Positions 7,077 to 16,241 of a stretch of 35,163 nt of DNA are shown here, piece by piece. The translations under genes were made by a program, and so were the position numbers. The stretch's first letter is position 1, and each line of letters opens with the position of its first letter. The notes beneath the pieces were generated by a model that saw only the letters and a list, made by a program, of their open reading frames with translations, had not been told where the DNA came from and ran no database searches. Source of the stretch: Fibrobacter sp. (GTDB taxonomy: Bacteria > Fibrobacterota > Fibrobacteria > Fibrobacterales > Fibrobacteraceae); assembly GCA_024398965.1 (NCBI GenBank), contig JAKSIF010000028.1, positions 1-35,163 on the forward strand, given 5' to 3'.

Positions 7077-8321
7077 ATGTCAAATTCCGCTTTTGAACAG
7101 AATGTAATTGCCCTGGTATGGGACTGCGACAAGACTCTCATCAGCTCCTATATGCAGGAGCCGTTGTTCCGTTACTTCAATATCGACGGAGCAAAATTCT
7201 GGGCCGAGGTGAATGCCCTGAAGGCTCGCTACGGCGCCCAGGGAATTTCTGTCAATTCTGACACTTGCTACCTGAATCACATCTTGACCTATGTGAAGGC
7301 GGGTATCTTCAAGGGACTTTCCAACAAGCTTCTTCGTGAGTTCGGAAAGGAACTGAAATTCTATCCCGGTCTTCCCGACTTCTTTGGCGAAATCAAGAAA
7401 CTGATCGAGGAAGACCCCAAGTACATGGCTTTTGACATCCGGGTGGAGCATTACGTGGTCAGCACCGGCTTTGCGGAAACCATCAAGGGTAGCGCCATCG
7501 CGCCCTATGTGGATGGCGTATTTGGCTGCGAGTTCATCGAGGACGTTTTGCAGCCTGGTTTCTTGGACGGTAACATCACCCTGGGTTCTATCGACCACAA
7601 GGGTCTCCAGAATGACGCTGTGTCGAACGTCACCCTGGGTTCTATCGACCACAAGGGTCTCCAGAATGACGCTGTATCGAACGTCCCCCTGGGTTCTATC
7701 GACCACAAGGGTCTCCAGAATGACGCTGTGTCGAACGTCACCCTGGGTTCTATCGACCACAAGGGGCTCCAGAATGACGCTGTGTCGAACGTCACCCTGG
7801 GTTCTATCGACCACAAGGGTTTCCAGAATGACGCTGTATCGAACGTCACCCTGGAGGGAGGCACGACCGATAGGGTCCAAGAAATCTCCCAGATCGCCTG
7901 CGCCCTGGATAACACTTCCAAGACCCGCTATCTTTTCGAGATCAACAAGGGTAGCAACAAGTATCCCGAGACCATCGACGTCAATTCCTCCATCGCTCGA
8001 GAAGTCCGCCGTGTTCCCTTCCAGAACATGGTGTACATCGCCGACGGCCCCAGTGACGTACCCGCCTTCAGTATCCTGAATTATAACGGCGGCAGCACCT
8101 TTGCGGTTTACCCCAAGGGCGACGTAAAGGGCTTCAAGCAGGTGGACGCTCTCCGCCGTGATGGCCGTGTGCAGATGTTCGGCGAGGCGGACTACAGCCC
8201 TGCCACCCAATCCTGGATGTGGCTTACGGAAAAGGCCCGTGCCATCGCCGACAAGATCGTGGAAGTGAAGCAGGCCGCCATCAAGAACAGCGCCGGCGCT
8301 CCGCCAACCCATTTGAACTGA
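7077..8321 (+). CDS. HAD-superfamily hydrolase with five-fold internal repeat
   Basis: The 414-aa protein has the HAD motif I at VWDCDKTLI (D16 nucleophile, D18), followed by a cap region with PLFRYF and a YPGLPDFF segment. A later IADGPSDVPAF motif supplies the acidic motif IV of the fold, as in phosphoserine-phosphatase-like HAD proteins. It is presumably a cytoplasmic phosphatase of unknown substrate. Residues about 166-260 are an 18-residue unit (NVTLGSIDHKGLQNDAVS) repeated five times, encoded by 54-bp direct repeats, inserted between the cap region and the segment leading to motif IV. The start at 7077 has GAGG upstream; a longer frame from 7047 lacks one. The insert keeps the frame open, so a full-length product is possible. 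Confidence 0.85.
   Translation: MSNSAFEQNVIALVWDCDKTLISSYMQEPLFRYFNIDGAKFWAEVNALKARYGAQGISVNSDTCYLNHILTYVKAGIFKGLSNKLLREFGKELKFYPGLPDFFGEIKKLIEEDPKYMAFDIRVEHYVVSTGFAETIKGSAIAPYVDGVFGCEFIEDVLQPGFLDGNITLGSIDHKGLQNDAVSNVTLGSIDHKGLQNDAVSNVPLGSIDHKGLQNDAVSNVTLGSIDHKGLQNDAVSNVTLGSIDHKGFQNDAVSNVTLEGGTTDRVQEISQIACALDNTSKTRYLFEINKGSNKYPETIDVNSSIAREVRRVPFQNMVYIADGPSDVPAFSILNYNGGSTFAVYPKGDVKGFKQVDALRRDGRVQMFGEADYSPATQSWMWLTEKARAIADKIVEVKQAAIKNSAGAPPTHLN
7572..7854 (+). repeat. Five 54-bp tandem repeats plus 13-bp partial unit inside a CDS
   Basis: Units occupy 7572-7625, 7626-7679, 7680-7733, 7734-7787 and 7788-7841, followed by a partial copy to 7854. Copies differ at only a few bases. Read on the minus strand each unit contains GTCATTCTGGAG, a GACC/GGTC mini-hairpin, then CGATAGAACCCAGGGTGACG. 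This matches the layout of the dispersed repeat at 105-152 and 31327-31373, here in reverse orientation relative to the gene. The unit length is divisible by three, so copy number can change without shifting the frame. Confidence 0.95.
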
Positions 8322-8349
8322 CGCTTATACAGATTTTGTTACATACAAA

Positions 8350-8547
8350 TTAAATCAGGTGGATTCCCATTTCGTTCAGGAATCGGTTCAGGCAGAAGAG
8401 CCCGAAGCCAAGCAGAAAGATCTGGATGATGATAAAGGGGATGGGATGTTCCCTGAAATGATAGTCGCTGCCCTGGTGGGAAATGGTTCCGCGAACGATG
8501 TTGCTTATGAACCAGGCAAAGAATATAAGGGATAGTATCAGGGCCAT
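8350..8547 (-). CDS. Small membrane protein
   Basis: The 65-aa protein has two hydrophobic segments (about residues 2-18, ALILSLIFFAWFISNIV, and about 37-55, PFIIIQIFLLGFGLFCL) separated by a hydrophilic loop, so it probably crosses the membrane twice. The family is not recognised. A weak AAGAGA site precedes the ATG. It is convergent with the HAD gene and sits just downstream (in its own direction) of the G/C-rich palindromic repeat. Composition strongly unlike a random antisense frame supports it. Confidence 0.55.
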   Translation of the reverse strand: MALILSLIFFAWFISNIVRGTISHQGSDYHFREHPIPFIIIQIFLLGFGLFCLNRFLNEMGIHLI

Positions 8548-8599
8548 GTTGCTGTCTCTTGCCCCCTAATATAGAAATTTGCGGCTTTGGTGCTGTTCG

Positions 8600-8692
8600 T
8601 TCCCCCACGGGGGCGTTGCGGGGTCTCCCCGCAGAGGGGGTAGGGAAAGACAGTGAAACAGGCTTGAACGAGGGGGAGGCTTCCCCCTCTCC
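8600..8692. repeat. G/C-rich multi-hairpin intergenic element
   Basis: Three palindromes follow each other: CCCCC-acg-GGGGG near 8602-8614, GCGGGG-tct-CCCCGC near 8618-8632, and GAGGGGGA-ggc-TTCCCCCTC near 8670-8689. The block is much more GC-rich than its AT-rich flanks and has no open frame that looks real. It resembles a mobile palindromic repeat unit, but no second copy occurs in this window. Confidence 0.55.
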
Positions 8693-8766
8693 ACATAATG
8701 GCGTTTTTCGCCCTTATTGCCCCTGTCTCGTAATTCATAAATCGTAAATCATAATTATATTTAGAG

Positions 8767-8784
8767 TCCCCAGTTATATGGGGA
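8767..8784 (+). promoter_or_regulatory. 5'-leader hairpin of the RNase E/G gene
   Basis: TCCCC (8767-8771) pairs with GGGGA (8780-8784) across an 8-nt AU-rich loop, 43 bp before the start codon. RNase E genes in other bacteria are autoregulated through leader hairpins cut by the enzyme; a similar role here is inference. AT-rich sequence at 8740-8765 could hold the promoter, but no clear -35/-10 pair was seen. Confidence 0.35.
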
Positions 8785-8826
8785 AGTTTTATCGACTATC
8801 ATGTTTTTGAACTACCTAGGTTGTTA

Positions 8827-11800
8827 ATGACGAATAAGTGTAAATGTGGAATTCTGATTAGCAAGACGCCCTACGACAAGCGCTATGCCATCATGGAAGA
8901 TGGTGAACTTGTTGAGCTTATCGTAGATAGCGGCAATGCGACCCAGGTTCTCGGCAACATCTACAAGGGAATTGTGCAGAAGGTTATCGCTGGAAAGCTC
9001 GCGTTCGTAGACGTGGGTCTGGATGCCGATGGCGTTCTTCTGCAGGAAGATGTGGTGGACAGGAATGCTCCCAGGGGCAAGAATGACCATGACGACGTGG
9101 CTCCCGTTGCAAGCATCGAAAGTGTGCTTCATGTAGGTGACGAGATCATGGTGCAGGTAAATGCCGAACCTTCCGGAAAGAAGGGTGCCGGACTTACCAT
9201 GCAGCTGAATCTCGCCGGTAGCCTCCTGGTCTGCATGCCCGGTACCGACTTGATTAGGGTCTCCAAGCGTGAAAAGGATCCGGCAAGGCGTAGCGACATC
9301 AAGCGTATGATCAATCGTACCAAGGGTCGCGACGTGGGTTATATCGTCCGTACCGAAGGCGTAAATGCCTCCGAGGTGGAACTGACCCAGGAAATGCGTG
9401 GCCTGGAAACCAAGTGGGAAAGCATCAAGGAAAACTTTGCCAACCTGAATGGTGCCGGCTGCCTGTACGAGGAATCCAATTCTACCAAGCGTGCCATTGG
9501 CGAATACATCAACGAGAATACGGATTACGTCTACATCGATAACCGTGACGAGTACTTCTCCCTCCGTGACGATCTGAAGTCCCTGTCTCCGGACAAGCTG
9601 GACAAGGTGAAGCTCTGGAGTTCCGCCGAAAGCCTTTTTGAATATTTCAAGGTGGAAAACGACTACGCCCGCTCCCTGCAGCGTACCGTTCCCCTGCCTC
9701 GTGGCGGTAACCTGGTTATCGAACAGACCGCTGCCCTCGTGTCCATCGACGTGAATACCGGACCTAAGGTTCACGGCAAGGACCAGGGAAAGATCATCCT
9801 TGAAACCAATATCGACGCCTGCCGCGAAATCGCCAAGCAGTTGCGTCTCCGTGATGTGGACGGCCTGACCATCATCGACTTTATCGATATGGAGACCGAG
9901 GCCGACAATACCACGGTCTATAATGAGTTCTGCAAGGCAATCCGCCGCGACAAGGCGGAGGTGATTCCTGCTACCATTAGCCAGTTCGGCCTGATGGAAG
10001 TGAAGCGCAGACGTATCCATGTGGACCCCATTGGCGGCAAGACCAATGTGTGTCCGGTTTGCAGTGGCGGTGGCCGTACGGCAACCCTGGAAAGCACTCT
10101 CGGCATGATCGACCGCTGGATGGCCCGTGCCAAGGCCAAGGGCAACCTCCATCAGGTTACCCTGGTGACCAACCCCTACGTGGTTGACGTCATGTGCAAG
10201 GACCGCAGCCGCATGTTCAACTACCTGGAACACAAGCATGGCATGACCATCGACCTGATCCAGGACGAGAACGCCCACGTGAACCAGTTCTGGATGTACA
10301 ACGAGAACAAGGAAGACATCACTGACCTCTACAACTTTGCCGATATGGAAAAGCCGGTCAAGGTCTCCGCTCCCAAGCGTTCCAAGAACTCCAGAAACGA
10401 CAGCCGCAGCAAGTGCAAGCGCGAAATCCTCATCAGTAAGACTCCCTACGAAAAGCGTATCGCCATCATGGAAGACGGCGAACTGGTGGAACTGGTGGTG
10501 GAAGGCGTTTCCTCTACCCGCGTGCTGGGCAACATTTACAAGGGCGTGGTCCAGAAGGTGCTTCCTGCACTGAAGGCTGCGTTCATCGATATCGGTCTCG
10601 AGAAGGCTGGCTTCCTCCATCAGGAAGACGCCATGGACCGTAACGAACTGCTGCGCCGCGAATATGGCGACGACGATGACGAGGATGGTTCTTCCAAGGA
10701 AATCTCCATCGACGAGATTCTCCAGGAAGGTCAGGAAATCATGGTGCAGGTTGTTAAGGAACCTATCAGCACCAAGGGTGCCCGTCTGACGACCCACCTG
10801 AGCTTTGCCGGCCGATTCCTGGTCTGCATGCCGGGTACCAACTTCGTCGGCGTGTCCAAGCGTGAACGCGACCCGGCCAAGCGTCGTGAATTCAAGAAGG
10901 TGGTCAAGCGCCTGAAGGGCCGCGATGTGGGCTATATCGTCCGTACCAACGGCCTGAACGAATCCGAGTTCGAAATCAACAAGCAGATGCGCGAACTGGA
11001 AAGCAAGTGGGAACAGACGAAGTTCAACTTCGAAAACCAGCCTGCCGAAACCTGCATCTACGAAGAGTCCGATTCCATCGAACAGACTGTCCGCGAATAC
11101 TTCAGCGACAACACCGACTTCGTATACATCGACAATCGCGAAGAGTACTTTGCCCTTCGCGAGTACCTGCAGCGCCTGTCTCCGGACAAGCTGAACAAGG
11201 TGAAGTTCTGGAACGAGAAGGTAAGCCTGTTCGAAAACTTCAAGATCGAGAACGATTACTCTCGCTCCCTGCAGCGTAAGGTTCCTCTGCCGGTTTCCGG
11301 CGGTAGCCTCATCCTTGAACAGACCGAAGCTCTCGTGTCCATCAAGGTGAACGAGGGCCACAAGTGCCGCGGTCTGGAAGTCTGCCAGGAAGCTTGTCAG
11401 GAAATCGCCAAGCAGTTGCGTCTTCGTGATGTTGGCGGTCTCATCATTATCAAGTTCCCCGAGATCGACGAGTCCGCACGTGAAACGGTCTACAACGAAT
11501 TCCGCAAGGCAATCCGTCGAGACAAGGCTCCTATCAGCCCGTCTCCCATTAGCCAGTTCGGCCTGATGGAAGTGACCCGCAAGCGCGTCCGTGTGAACCT
11601 CATGACCGAAAAGACCGAAGTCTGCGCCGTCTGCTGTGGCGGTGGCCGCATCGGTACTCTCGCTGGCACCTTGGGCATGATCGACCGCTGGATGGCTCGC
11701 GCCAAGGCCAAGGGCCGCATGCGTGACGTTACCTTGGTTGTAAGCTCCGCCGTTGTGGATGAACTCTGCAAGGACGACTGCAACATCTTCCGCTATCTCG

Positions 11801-11916
11801 AAGCCAAGCACTTCATGAAGATCAACCTGGTGGAAGACGAACACGCCCACGTGAACCAGTTCTGGATGTACGACAAGAACAACGAGGACATCACAGAGCT
11901 GTACAACTTCGTGTAA
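8827..11916 (+). CDS. Tandem-fused RNase E/G: active copy plus catalytically substituted copy
   Basis: The 1029-aa protein consists of two full RNase E/G-type units, about 1-505 and 529-1029, joined by a basic Ser/Lys/Arg linker. RNase E/G cuts single-stranded RNA in mRNA decay and rRNA/tRNA maturation. Copy 1 has the two magnesium-binding aspartates in SIDVN (D308) and IIDFIDM (D351), with the same 43-residue spacing as E. coli D303/D346. In copy 2 both are lysine (SIKVN, K840; IIKFPEI, K876), and about 7 residues between them are missing. Both retain the 5'-sensor-like IVRT and a CxxC zinc-link motif. Copy 2 has the more canonical S1 start (AAFIDIGLEKAGFL); copy 1 reads LAFVDVGLDADGVL. The ATG at 8827 is chosen because AGG lies 7 nt upstream; an upstream TTG at 8821 is the alternative. 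Confidence 0.93.
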   Translation: MTNKCKCGILISKTPYDKRYAIMEDGELVELIVDSGNATQVLGNIYKGIVQKVIAGKLAFVDVGLDADGVLLQEDVVDRNAPRGKNDHDDVAPVASIESVLHVGDEIMVQVNAEPSGKKGAGLTMQLNLAGSLLVCMPGTDLIRVSKREKDPARRSDIKRMINRTKGRDVGYIVRTEGVNASEVELTQEMRGLETKWESIKENFANLNGAGCLYEESNSTKRAIGEYINENTDYVYIDNRDEYFSLRDDLKSLSPDKLDKVKLWSSAESLFEYFKVENDYARSLQRTVPLPRGGNLVIEQTAALVSIDVNTGPKVHGKDQGKIILETNIDACREIAKQLRLRDVDGLTIIDFIDMETEADNTTVYNEFCKAIRRDKAEVIPATISQFGLMEVKRRRIHVDPIGGKTNVCPVCSGGGRTATLESTLGMIDRWMARAKAKGNLHQVTLVTNPYVVDVMCKDRSRMFNYLEHKHGMTIDLIQDENAHVNQFWMYNENKEDITDLYNFADMEKPVKVSAPKRSKNSRNDSRSKCKREILISKTPYEKRIAIMEDGELVELVVEGVSSTRVLGNIYKGVVQKVLPALKAAFIDIGLEKAGFLHQEDAMDRNELLRREYGDDDDEDGSSKEISIDEILQEGQEIMVQVVKEPISTKGARLTTHLSFAGRFLVCMPGTNFVGVSKRERDPAKRREFKKVVKRLKGRDVGYIVRTNGLNESEFEINKQMRELESKWEQTKFNFENQPAETCIYEESDSIEQTVREYFSDNTDFVYIDNREEYFALREYLQRLSPDKLNKVKFWNEKVSLFENFKIENDYSRSLQRKVPLPVSGGSLILEQTEALVSIKVNEGHKCRGLEVCQEACQEIAKQLRLRDVGGLIIIKFPEIDESARETVYNEFRKAIRRDKAPISPSPISQFGLMEVTRKRVRVNLMTEKTEVCAVCCGGGRIGTLAGTLGMIDRWMARAKAKGRMRDVTLVVSSAVVDELCKDDCNIFRYLEAKHFMKINLVEDEHAHVNQFWMYDKNNEDITELYNFV

Positions 11917-11955
11917 GGTGGCGCCGGGGCAATCCTGGAATCAAACCTTAAAAAA

Positions 11956-11987
11956 GAAGGCCGTGCAAACAAGCACGGTCTTCTTTT
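11956..11987. terminator. Bidirectional terminator between RNase E/G and fibro-slime gene
   Basis: GAAGGCCGTGC (11956-11966) and GCACGGTCTTC (11973-11983) form an 11-bp stem with one wobble, followed by TTTT. Six A before the stem give a T run on the minus strand, so it can serve both convergent genes. Confidence 0.88.
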
Positions 11988-12046
11988 ATTTTTGGTGAGA
12001 GAGAAGCTCTTTAATGAATGGGGGCGGTGTTCGCCCCGCGGGAGTC

Positions 12047-15000
12047 TTACATTTCCAGGTCCAGCTGGTTTACCTGGCCGCGACGTACGCCCCAGAGCTT
12101 GTCGCGGGTCTGGTCCATGGTAGTCTTGCCGTTGACCTTGATCTTGATCTGGAGTCGTGCGATGTACACGCCGGTACCGACCACGCGGCCGTCGTCTGCA
12201 CGCATGTTCCAGGCCAGGAAGATCTTGCCCTTGTTCTTAAGGCAGCCGCCTTCGCCGTAGACGGATTCGTCGGAGCACCTGATGGTGTTTGCGTCACCGC
12301 CCACATATTCGCCAAGCTGGCTGTAGTAGCGGGTCTGGTAGTAGAGTTCTACGGCATCGTCGGATACCAGGGACTTGGAACCGTTGCGGAATTCTTCAAC
12401 ATTGTATTCGTTCAAGGTTCCGTTCTTGATTGCCTCGATAAGGGTTTCGCTTACGCCAGCCTTCTTCAACTCCTCATCCATATCGCCCCTGCGGATTGCG
12501 TCGTACAGGTCTGCCTGGGTGACGGTGGAAATGTTGCCAATGGAGATGGTGGTGTCGCGGCTGTTTTCTACGCTGACGTCAATCAGCATCTTGATTGCAG
12601 CCACCTGGTCCTTGGGAAGCTTGCTGGTGTAGTTCTCTGCAGTGATGGTTCCTTCCATGACTGCGGCCACGGTCTCGTCGCTGATTGTGTAGCCTTCGCC
12701 AACTTCGCCACCGAGGACACCTGCGGCAATATCCTGGAAGATCATGTCCCTTGCCTCGGTCTCGGTCATGCTGGTGATGACTGTGTCGTAGCTGGTGGTG
12801 CTGCCCAACTTGGATTCTACGAAGGCGTCGAGAGCGTTGATGTCCTTCTGGGTTTCCTCGAACATAATCTTGGAAATGTCGAAGTCAATCAGGTTGCCTT
12901 GCACACCAAGGGAGTCGCCGATGCTCTGTGCATCCTGGGTCGTATTGGTAATGAGGGTCGGCTGGGTGGTTTCCTTCTTGGAGATGATTCCGTAGGGGTC
13001 CTCGCCAACGGCAACCACACCCGGGCTTTCGTTACTCAGTTCCTGGTCACCGGTGATGGTTACCCAGGGATTGTTCTTGTGGGGAAGATTTCCGAGAAGG
13101 TCCTGAGTGATTGTGTTTTCATCGACTGCAAAGTGGATCAGGTCTCCATTGTCAGGCATGATGGCGTCTTCGGTGGAGGGACTGTAGATCAGGATGACGG
13201 TGTTGTCGCTGCCGCCCTGCTGTACCGGGTTCTCGGGATTTTCCTTGACACCGGCGCGCATGCAGATCAGTTCGAACATTTCAAGATAGGCATCGCGGGA
13301 TTCGTCGGTGATTGCCTCACTGAGAGTCAGAGTCAGTTCGCGGTTGCCATCGCTACGCTTGGCCTTGACGGCCTTGAGAATGATGGGGCCGACGCCATCG
13401 TCGATGGGATCGTTTTCCGTATTGAACTGGGTGGACTTGCCGTCCTTGGAGTAAGTAAACCAGGAATTGATCTTGCCGGTGTAGGGCTCGCTGTTGCCAC
13501 CGGTGAATTGACGGCTGCCAAATCCACAGTTGTCGTCGGAGCATTCATTGCCCATGGTTTCGGCAGTAATGACCAGGTCGGTTCCGTTATCCAGCACAAT
13601 GTACTTGGTAGTTGTTGCAAAGGCTTCGCCGAAGGTGAACTGGATGGAGTCCAGGGTGGTCTCGCCCTTCAGCTTGCGATCGTACTGGACGAACATGCTG
13701 TCGGCACGGCCGTCGCCGTTGCGGTCGACGATGATGGCGTTAGACACACGGGGAATAGGCGGTTCCTTGAAGTTCAGGTTGATCCAGGAGGATGCTGCCG
13801 CGGCGGCGCCCTTGGCGGTAAGCGTTACGCCTTCGACAGGAGCGTTGGCGTGGACGTAGAATGTGGCGTGGGCGTTCTCGTCCAGCATGACGCTGGAAAT
13901 CTTCTTTCCGCCGATGGTATCCAGAATGTCAATGTTTGGGTCGGAGAAGGTCAGGTTGATCTTCTTGTTGTAAGTAGAGACCTGTGCCCATTCTTCCAAG
14001 AAGGTGATGTTCACCTGGTAGGTGGCGTATGCCCAGTCACCGATCTGTAGGGTATCGCCGCTTACTTCCTTGCCAAGAATCTTCCACTTGTCGTCTGCAA
14101 AGGCTACGGTCGGAATGGCGTAAGACGGAATGGTGATTTCAATGACGGTGGACTGGCTGGGATCGGACTTCAAGGTAATTTCCAGGAAGTAATGGCCGGG
14201 AGCCAGGGCGTAATTGTCTACGATCTTTGCGGAGTCGATACTGAAGGTAGAATCGTTAAGGATGACAAGGCCTTCGTAATATGTCTTGCCCGGTTCAAGA
14301 ATCTCGGGTTCTGCCAGGTTACCTCCAGTAAGACGGAAGTTGGATGCACCGCCGGTAGTATCCACTTCGGTGTTGCTTGCGTCGAGGCCGCAGGAGAGCT
14401 TGTTCTTCTTGTTGATCTGCCATACGCCGTAATTGGTTGCAGTACCGCGCTTGTCGGAGGTGACAAAGATGGATGCGTCCACCTGCAGGTCAATGGAAGT
14501 ACGCATGCGGAAGTTGGAGGAACTAGTGTGGCGTTCTACGTAGAAGATATGGAAATCATAGGTCTCGCCGGGAACCAGTTTCTTGCCGTTGTTCTGACCG
14601 ATGGTGTCAAGGAGCACTGCACCTGCTTCCTGGGCGTGCTGGCCACCGATATCTACGGCAAGGCGCCTATCGATGAACACCCACACGTCATCGTCACCAT
14701 AGAAGTCGAAGTACTGACCGGGAACATATTCGAACTGGGCCTGGATCTTTACGGTAAAGCCAAAGTTGTGGTTGCCACCGCTGCCGTTGAGCCAGTCGAA
14801 ATAGGGGTTCTCGATAGTGCCCGCATCATCAAGATACTTGAAATCATCCAACAGGAACATGCCGCCCTTGTTGTTCTCGTTACCCTTGGAAATGCGATCC
14901 TTGGAAACTTCTGCCAGCCAGAAACCTTCGTCATCCATGGAGATGTAAATGTCTCGGCAGGTCATGTTGGTATATTCGTTGCCCTTGTCGTCCTTGGCTA

Positions 15001-16102
15001 CAACTTCTGGCAGGAACCAGTCGGCTAGATGGGTGGTTCTCAAGCACTTTGACGGGAAGGGATCGGAGGGAACAGGAACACCATTCTTGCCCAAGTCGTA
15101 CTGGACCATGCCTTTGACGCTGTTACAGCCACCAGAACCGAAGTCAGCGCTGATACCGTTGGCGGGGTCGCCGTTTTGTCCCTTTCCATCACCATCGCCG
15201 CCAGTGCCGTGGAGCCAGTCAAAGACTGTTACCGGGAACTTCTTCAGGGGGCAGTCTCCCAGAACGCCGGGGTACTTGCTGAATACGGCGGGGGCGTCAT
15301 TCTTGTAGCCCTGCACCCAAATGGTGTCGGTAAGGGCTGCGATGGAATCCAGGTTGATTTCTGTGGCGGCAGTAGGCTCTTCACTTACCATGCCTTCCGC
15401 GCCTACGAAATTCGTACCGATGGTCTGCTTGAAGAAAACATTGAGTCCTGCCTCGGAAGGTGTGACGGATGCCTTGAACCAACCGCAGTACTTGTCAAGT
15501 GCGGTCATGGTGGCGACGGAATCGCCGTTCAGGAAAAGAATGGCGTTGGTGTTTGTCCAGGGAGTAAGGAAGTTGATGACCTTCTTCTTGGTTCCGGTGT
15601 TTCCGCCTGGGTTCTTGCCCGGGTCCTTGTCACCGGGCTGAGTTGCACCGGGATCCTTACCTGGTTCAGTAGCGACAGAGGAACTGCTTTTTGCGGAAGA
15701 TGAGGAGGATTCTGCACCGGGCTTTCCCGGGTCAGAGGGCTTGGGTGCCTCTGCCTTCCAGGTTCCGTCTTCGGCGATGGTCAGTGAAACGTTGTTTCCG
15801 CTTTTGAAAAGCTGGCTACCGGGAATATTGACCAGTTCCTTGGAGCACTTGTCGTCGATGTAGAATATGAAATTTCTCTTGTTCAGCTGGGTTGTCGAAT
15901 AGCTGATTCCGTCGCCAGCCGTTCTGCAGGATTGGCTCTGGGTGCCATTGTTGTTTACGACCTTATAGAAAATTGTACCGTCGTAGTCGACATCGGCGGT
16001 ATAGTTCGCCGCAATGGCGGCGGTACTCAAAGTCAGGAATAATGTACTCAACAATTTTAAGGGGCGCAGCTGAACTGCCCTCTTCTTTTCATTACACCAC
16101 AT
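12047..16102 (-). CDS. Giant secreted fibro-slime domain protein 1
   Basis: The 1351-aa protein has a signal peptide (about 1-32), an N-terminal domain, a Ser/Pro/Gly-rich linker (about 118-173), a PWTNTNAILFLNG-type carbohydrate-binding-like segment (about 175-265) and a fibro-slime/PA14-like domain (about 291-540: FDWLHGTGG, GFWLAE, FLLDDFKYLD, PYFDW, FDFYGDDDVWVFI, DIGGQH). Further on are a Ca-binding-type DRNGDGRADS motif, helical segments, and a C-terminal FlgD-Ig-like fold (FLAWNMRADDGRVVGTGVYI). Fibro-slime proteins of Fibrobacter are surface proteins linked to adhesion to cellulose; the exact role here is inferred. GGAGAG lies before the ATG. It is preceded by the terminator of its paralog at 16312-20175, so it needs its own promoter in 16103-16241. 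Confidence 0.88.
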   Translation of the reverse strand: MWCNEKKRAVQLRPLKLLSTLFLTLSTAAIAANYTADVDYDGTIFYKVVNNNGTQSQSCRTAGDGISYSTTQLNKRNFIFYIDDKCSKELVNIPGSQLFKSGNNVSLTIAEDGTWKAEAPKPSDPGKPGAESSSSSAKSSSSVATEPGKDPGATQPGDKDPGKNPGGNTGTKKKVINFLTPWTNTNAILFLNGDSVATMTALDKYCGWFKASVTPSEAGLNVFFKQTIGTNFVGAEGMVSEEPTAATEINLDSIAALTDTIWVQGYKNDAPAVFSKYPGVLGDCPLKKFPVTVFDWLHGTGGDGDGKGQNGDPANGISADFGSGGCNSVKGMVQYDLGKNGVPVPSDPFPSKCLRTTHLADWFLPEVVAKDDKGNEYTNMTCRDIYISMDDEGFWLAEVSKDRISKGNENNKGGMFLLDDFKYLDDAGTIENPYFDWLNGSGGNHNFGFTVKIQAQFEYVPGQYFDFYGDDDVWVFIDRRLAVDIGGQHAQEAGAVLLDTIGQNNGKKLVPGETYDFHIFYVERHTSSSNFRMRTSIDLQVDASIFVTSDKRGTATNYGVWQINKKNKLSCGLDASNTEVDTTGGASNFRLTGGNLAEPEILEPGKTYYEGLVILNDSTFSIDSAKIVDNYALAPGHYFLEITLKSDPSQSTVIEITIPSYAIPTVAFADDKWKILGKEVSGDTLQIGDWAYATYQVNITFLEEWAQVSTYNKKINLTFSDPNIDILDTIGGKKISSVMLDENAHATFYVHANAPVEGVTLTAKGAAAAASSWINLNFKEPPIPRVSNAIIVDRNGDGRADSMFVQYDRKLKGETTLDSIQFTFGEAFATTTKYIVLDNGTDLVITAETMGNECSDDNCGFGSRQFTGGNSEPYTGKINSWFTYSKDGKSTQFNTENDPIDDGVGPIILKAVKAKRSDGNRELTLTLSEAITDESRDAYLEMFELICMRAGVKENPENPVQQGGSDNTVILIYSPSTEDAIMPDNGDLIHFAVDENTITQDLLGNLPHKNNPWVTITGDQELSNESPGVVAVGEDPYGIISKKETTQPTLITNTTQDAQSIGDSLGVQGNLIDFDISKIMFEETQKDINALDAFVESKLGSTTSYDTVITSMTETEARDMIFQDIAAGVLGGEVGEGYTISDETVAAVMEGTITAENYTSKLPKDQVAAIKMLIDVSVENSRDTTISIGNISTVTQADLYDAIRRGDMDEELKKAGVSETLIEAIKNGTLNEYNVEEFRNGSKSLVSDDAVELYYQTRYYSQLGEYVGGDANTIRCSDESVYGEGGCLKNKGKIFLAWNMRADDGRVVGTGVYIARLQIKIKVNGKTTMDQTRDKLWGVRRGQVNQLDLEM

Positions 16103-16241
16103 CCAATCTCTCCATTAAGGGATTAAACCCTTTACCTGTACTGATTTTCTTACACTAGAAATAAATTTTTTTAATGAAATAAGCAATAAGGCTATAAAGT
16201 TCTTACACACTTGTAACACGGTTTTACCGCCTTGAATGTGT

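Noticed and set aside
7572-7854. CRISPR array
   Set aside because: Units are directly adjacent with no unique spacers, lie in an open frame and are translated as an 18-residue repeat.
8824-11850. Antisense open frame of about 1000 codons opposite the RNase E/G gene
   Set aside because: It mirrors the sense gene's codon bias (few TTA/CTA/TCA codons), has no ribosome site, and its composition is that of a translated complement. The sense frame is a clear known family.
12014-14050. Long plus-strand open frame opposite fibro-slime gene 1
   Set aside because: It is rich in V/G/D/H patterns typical of reversed coding sequence and has no domain; the minus-strand gene has signal peptide and recognised domains.
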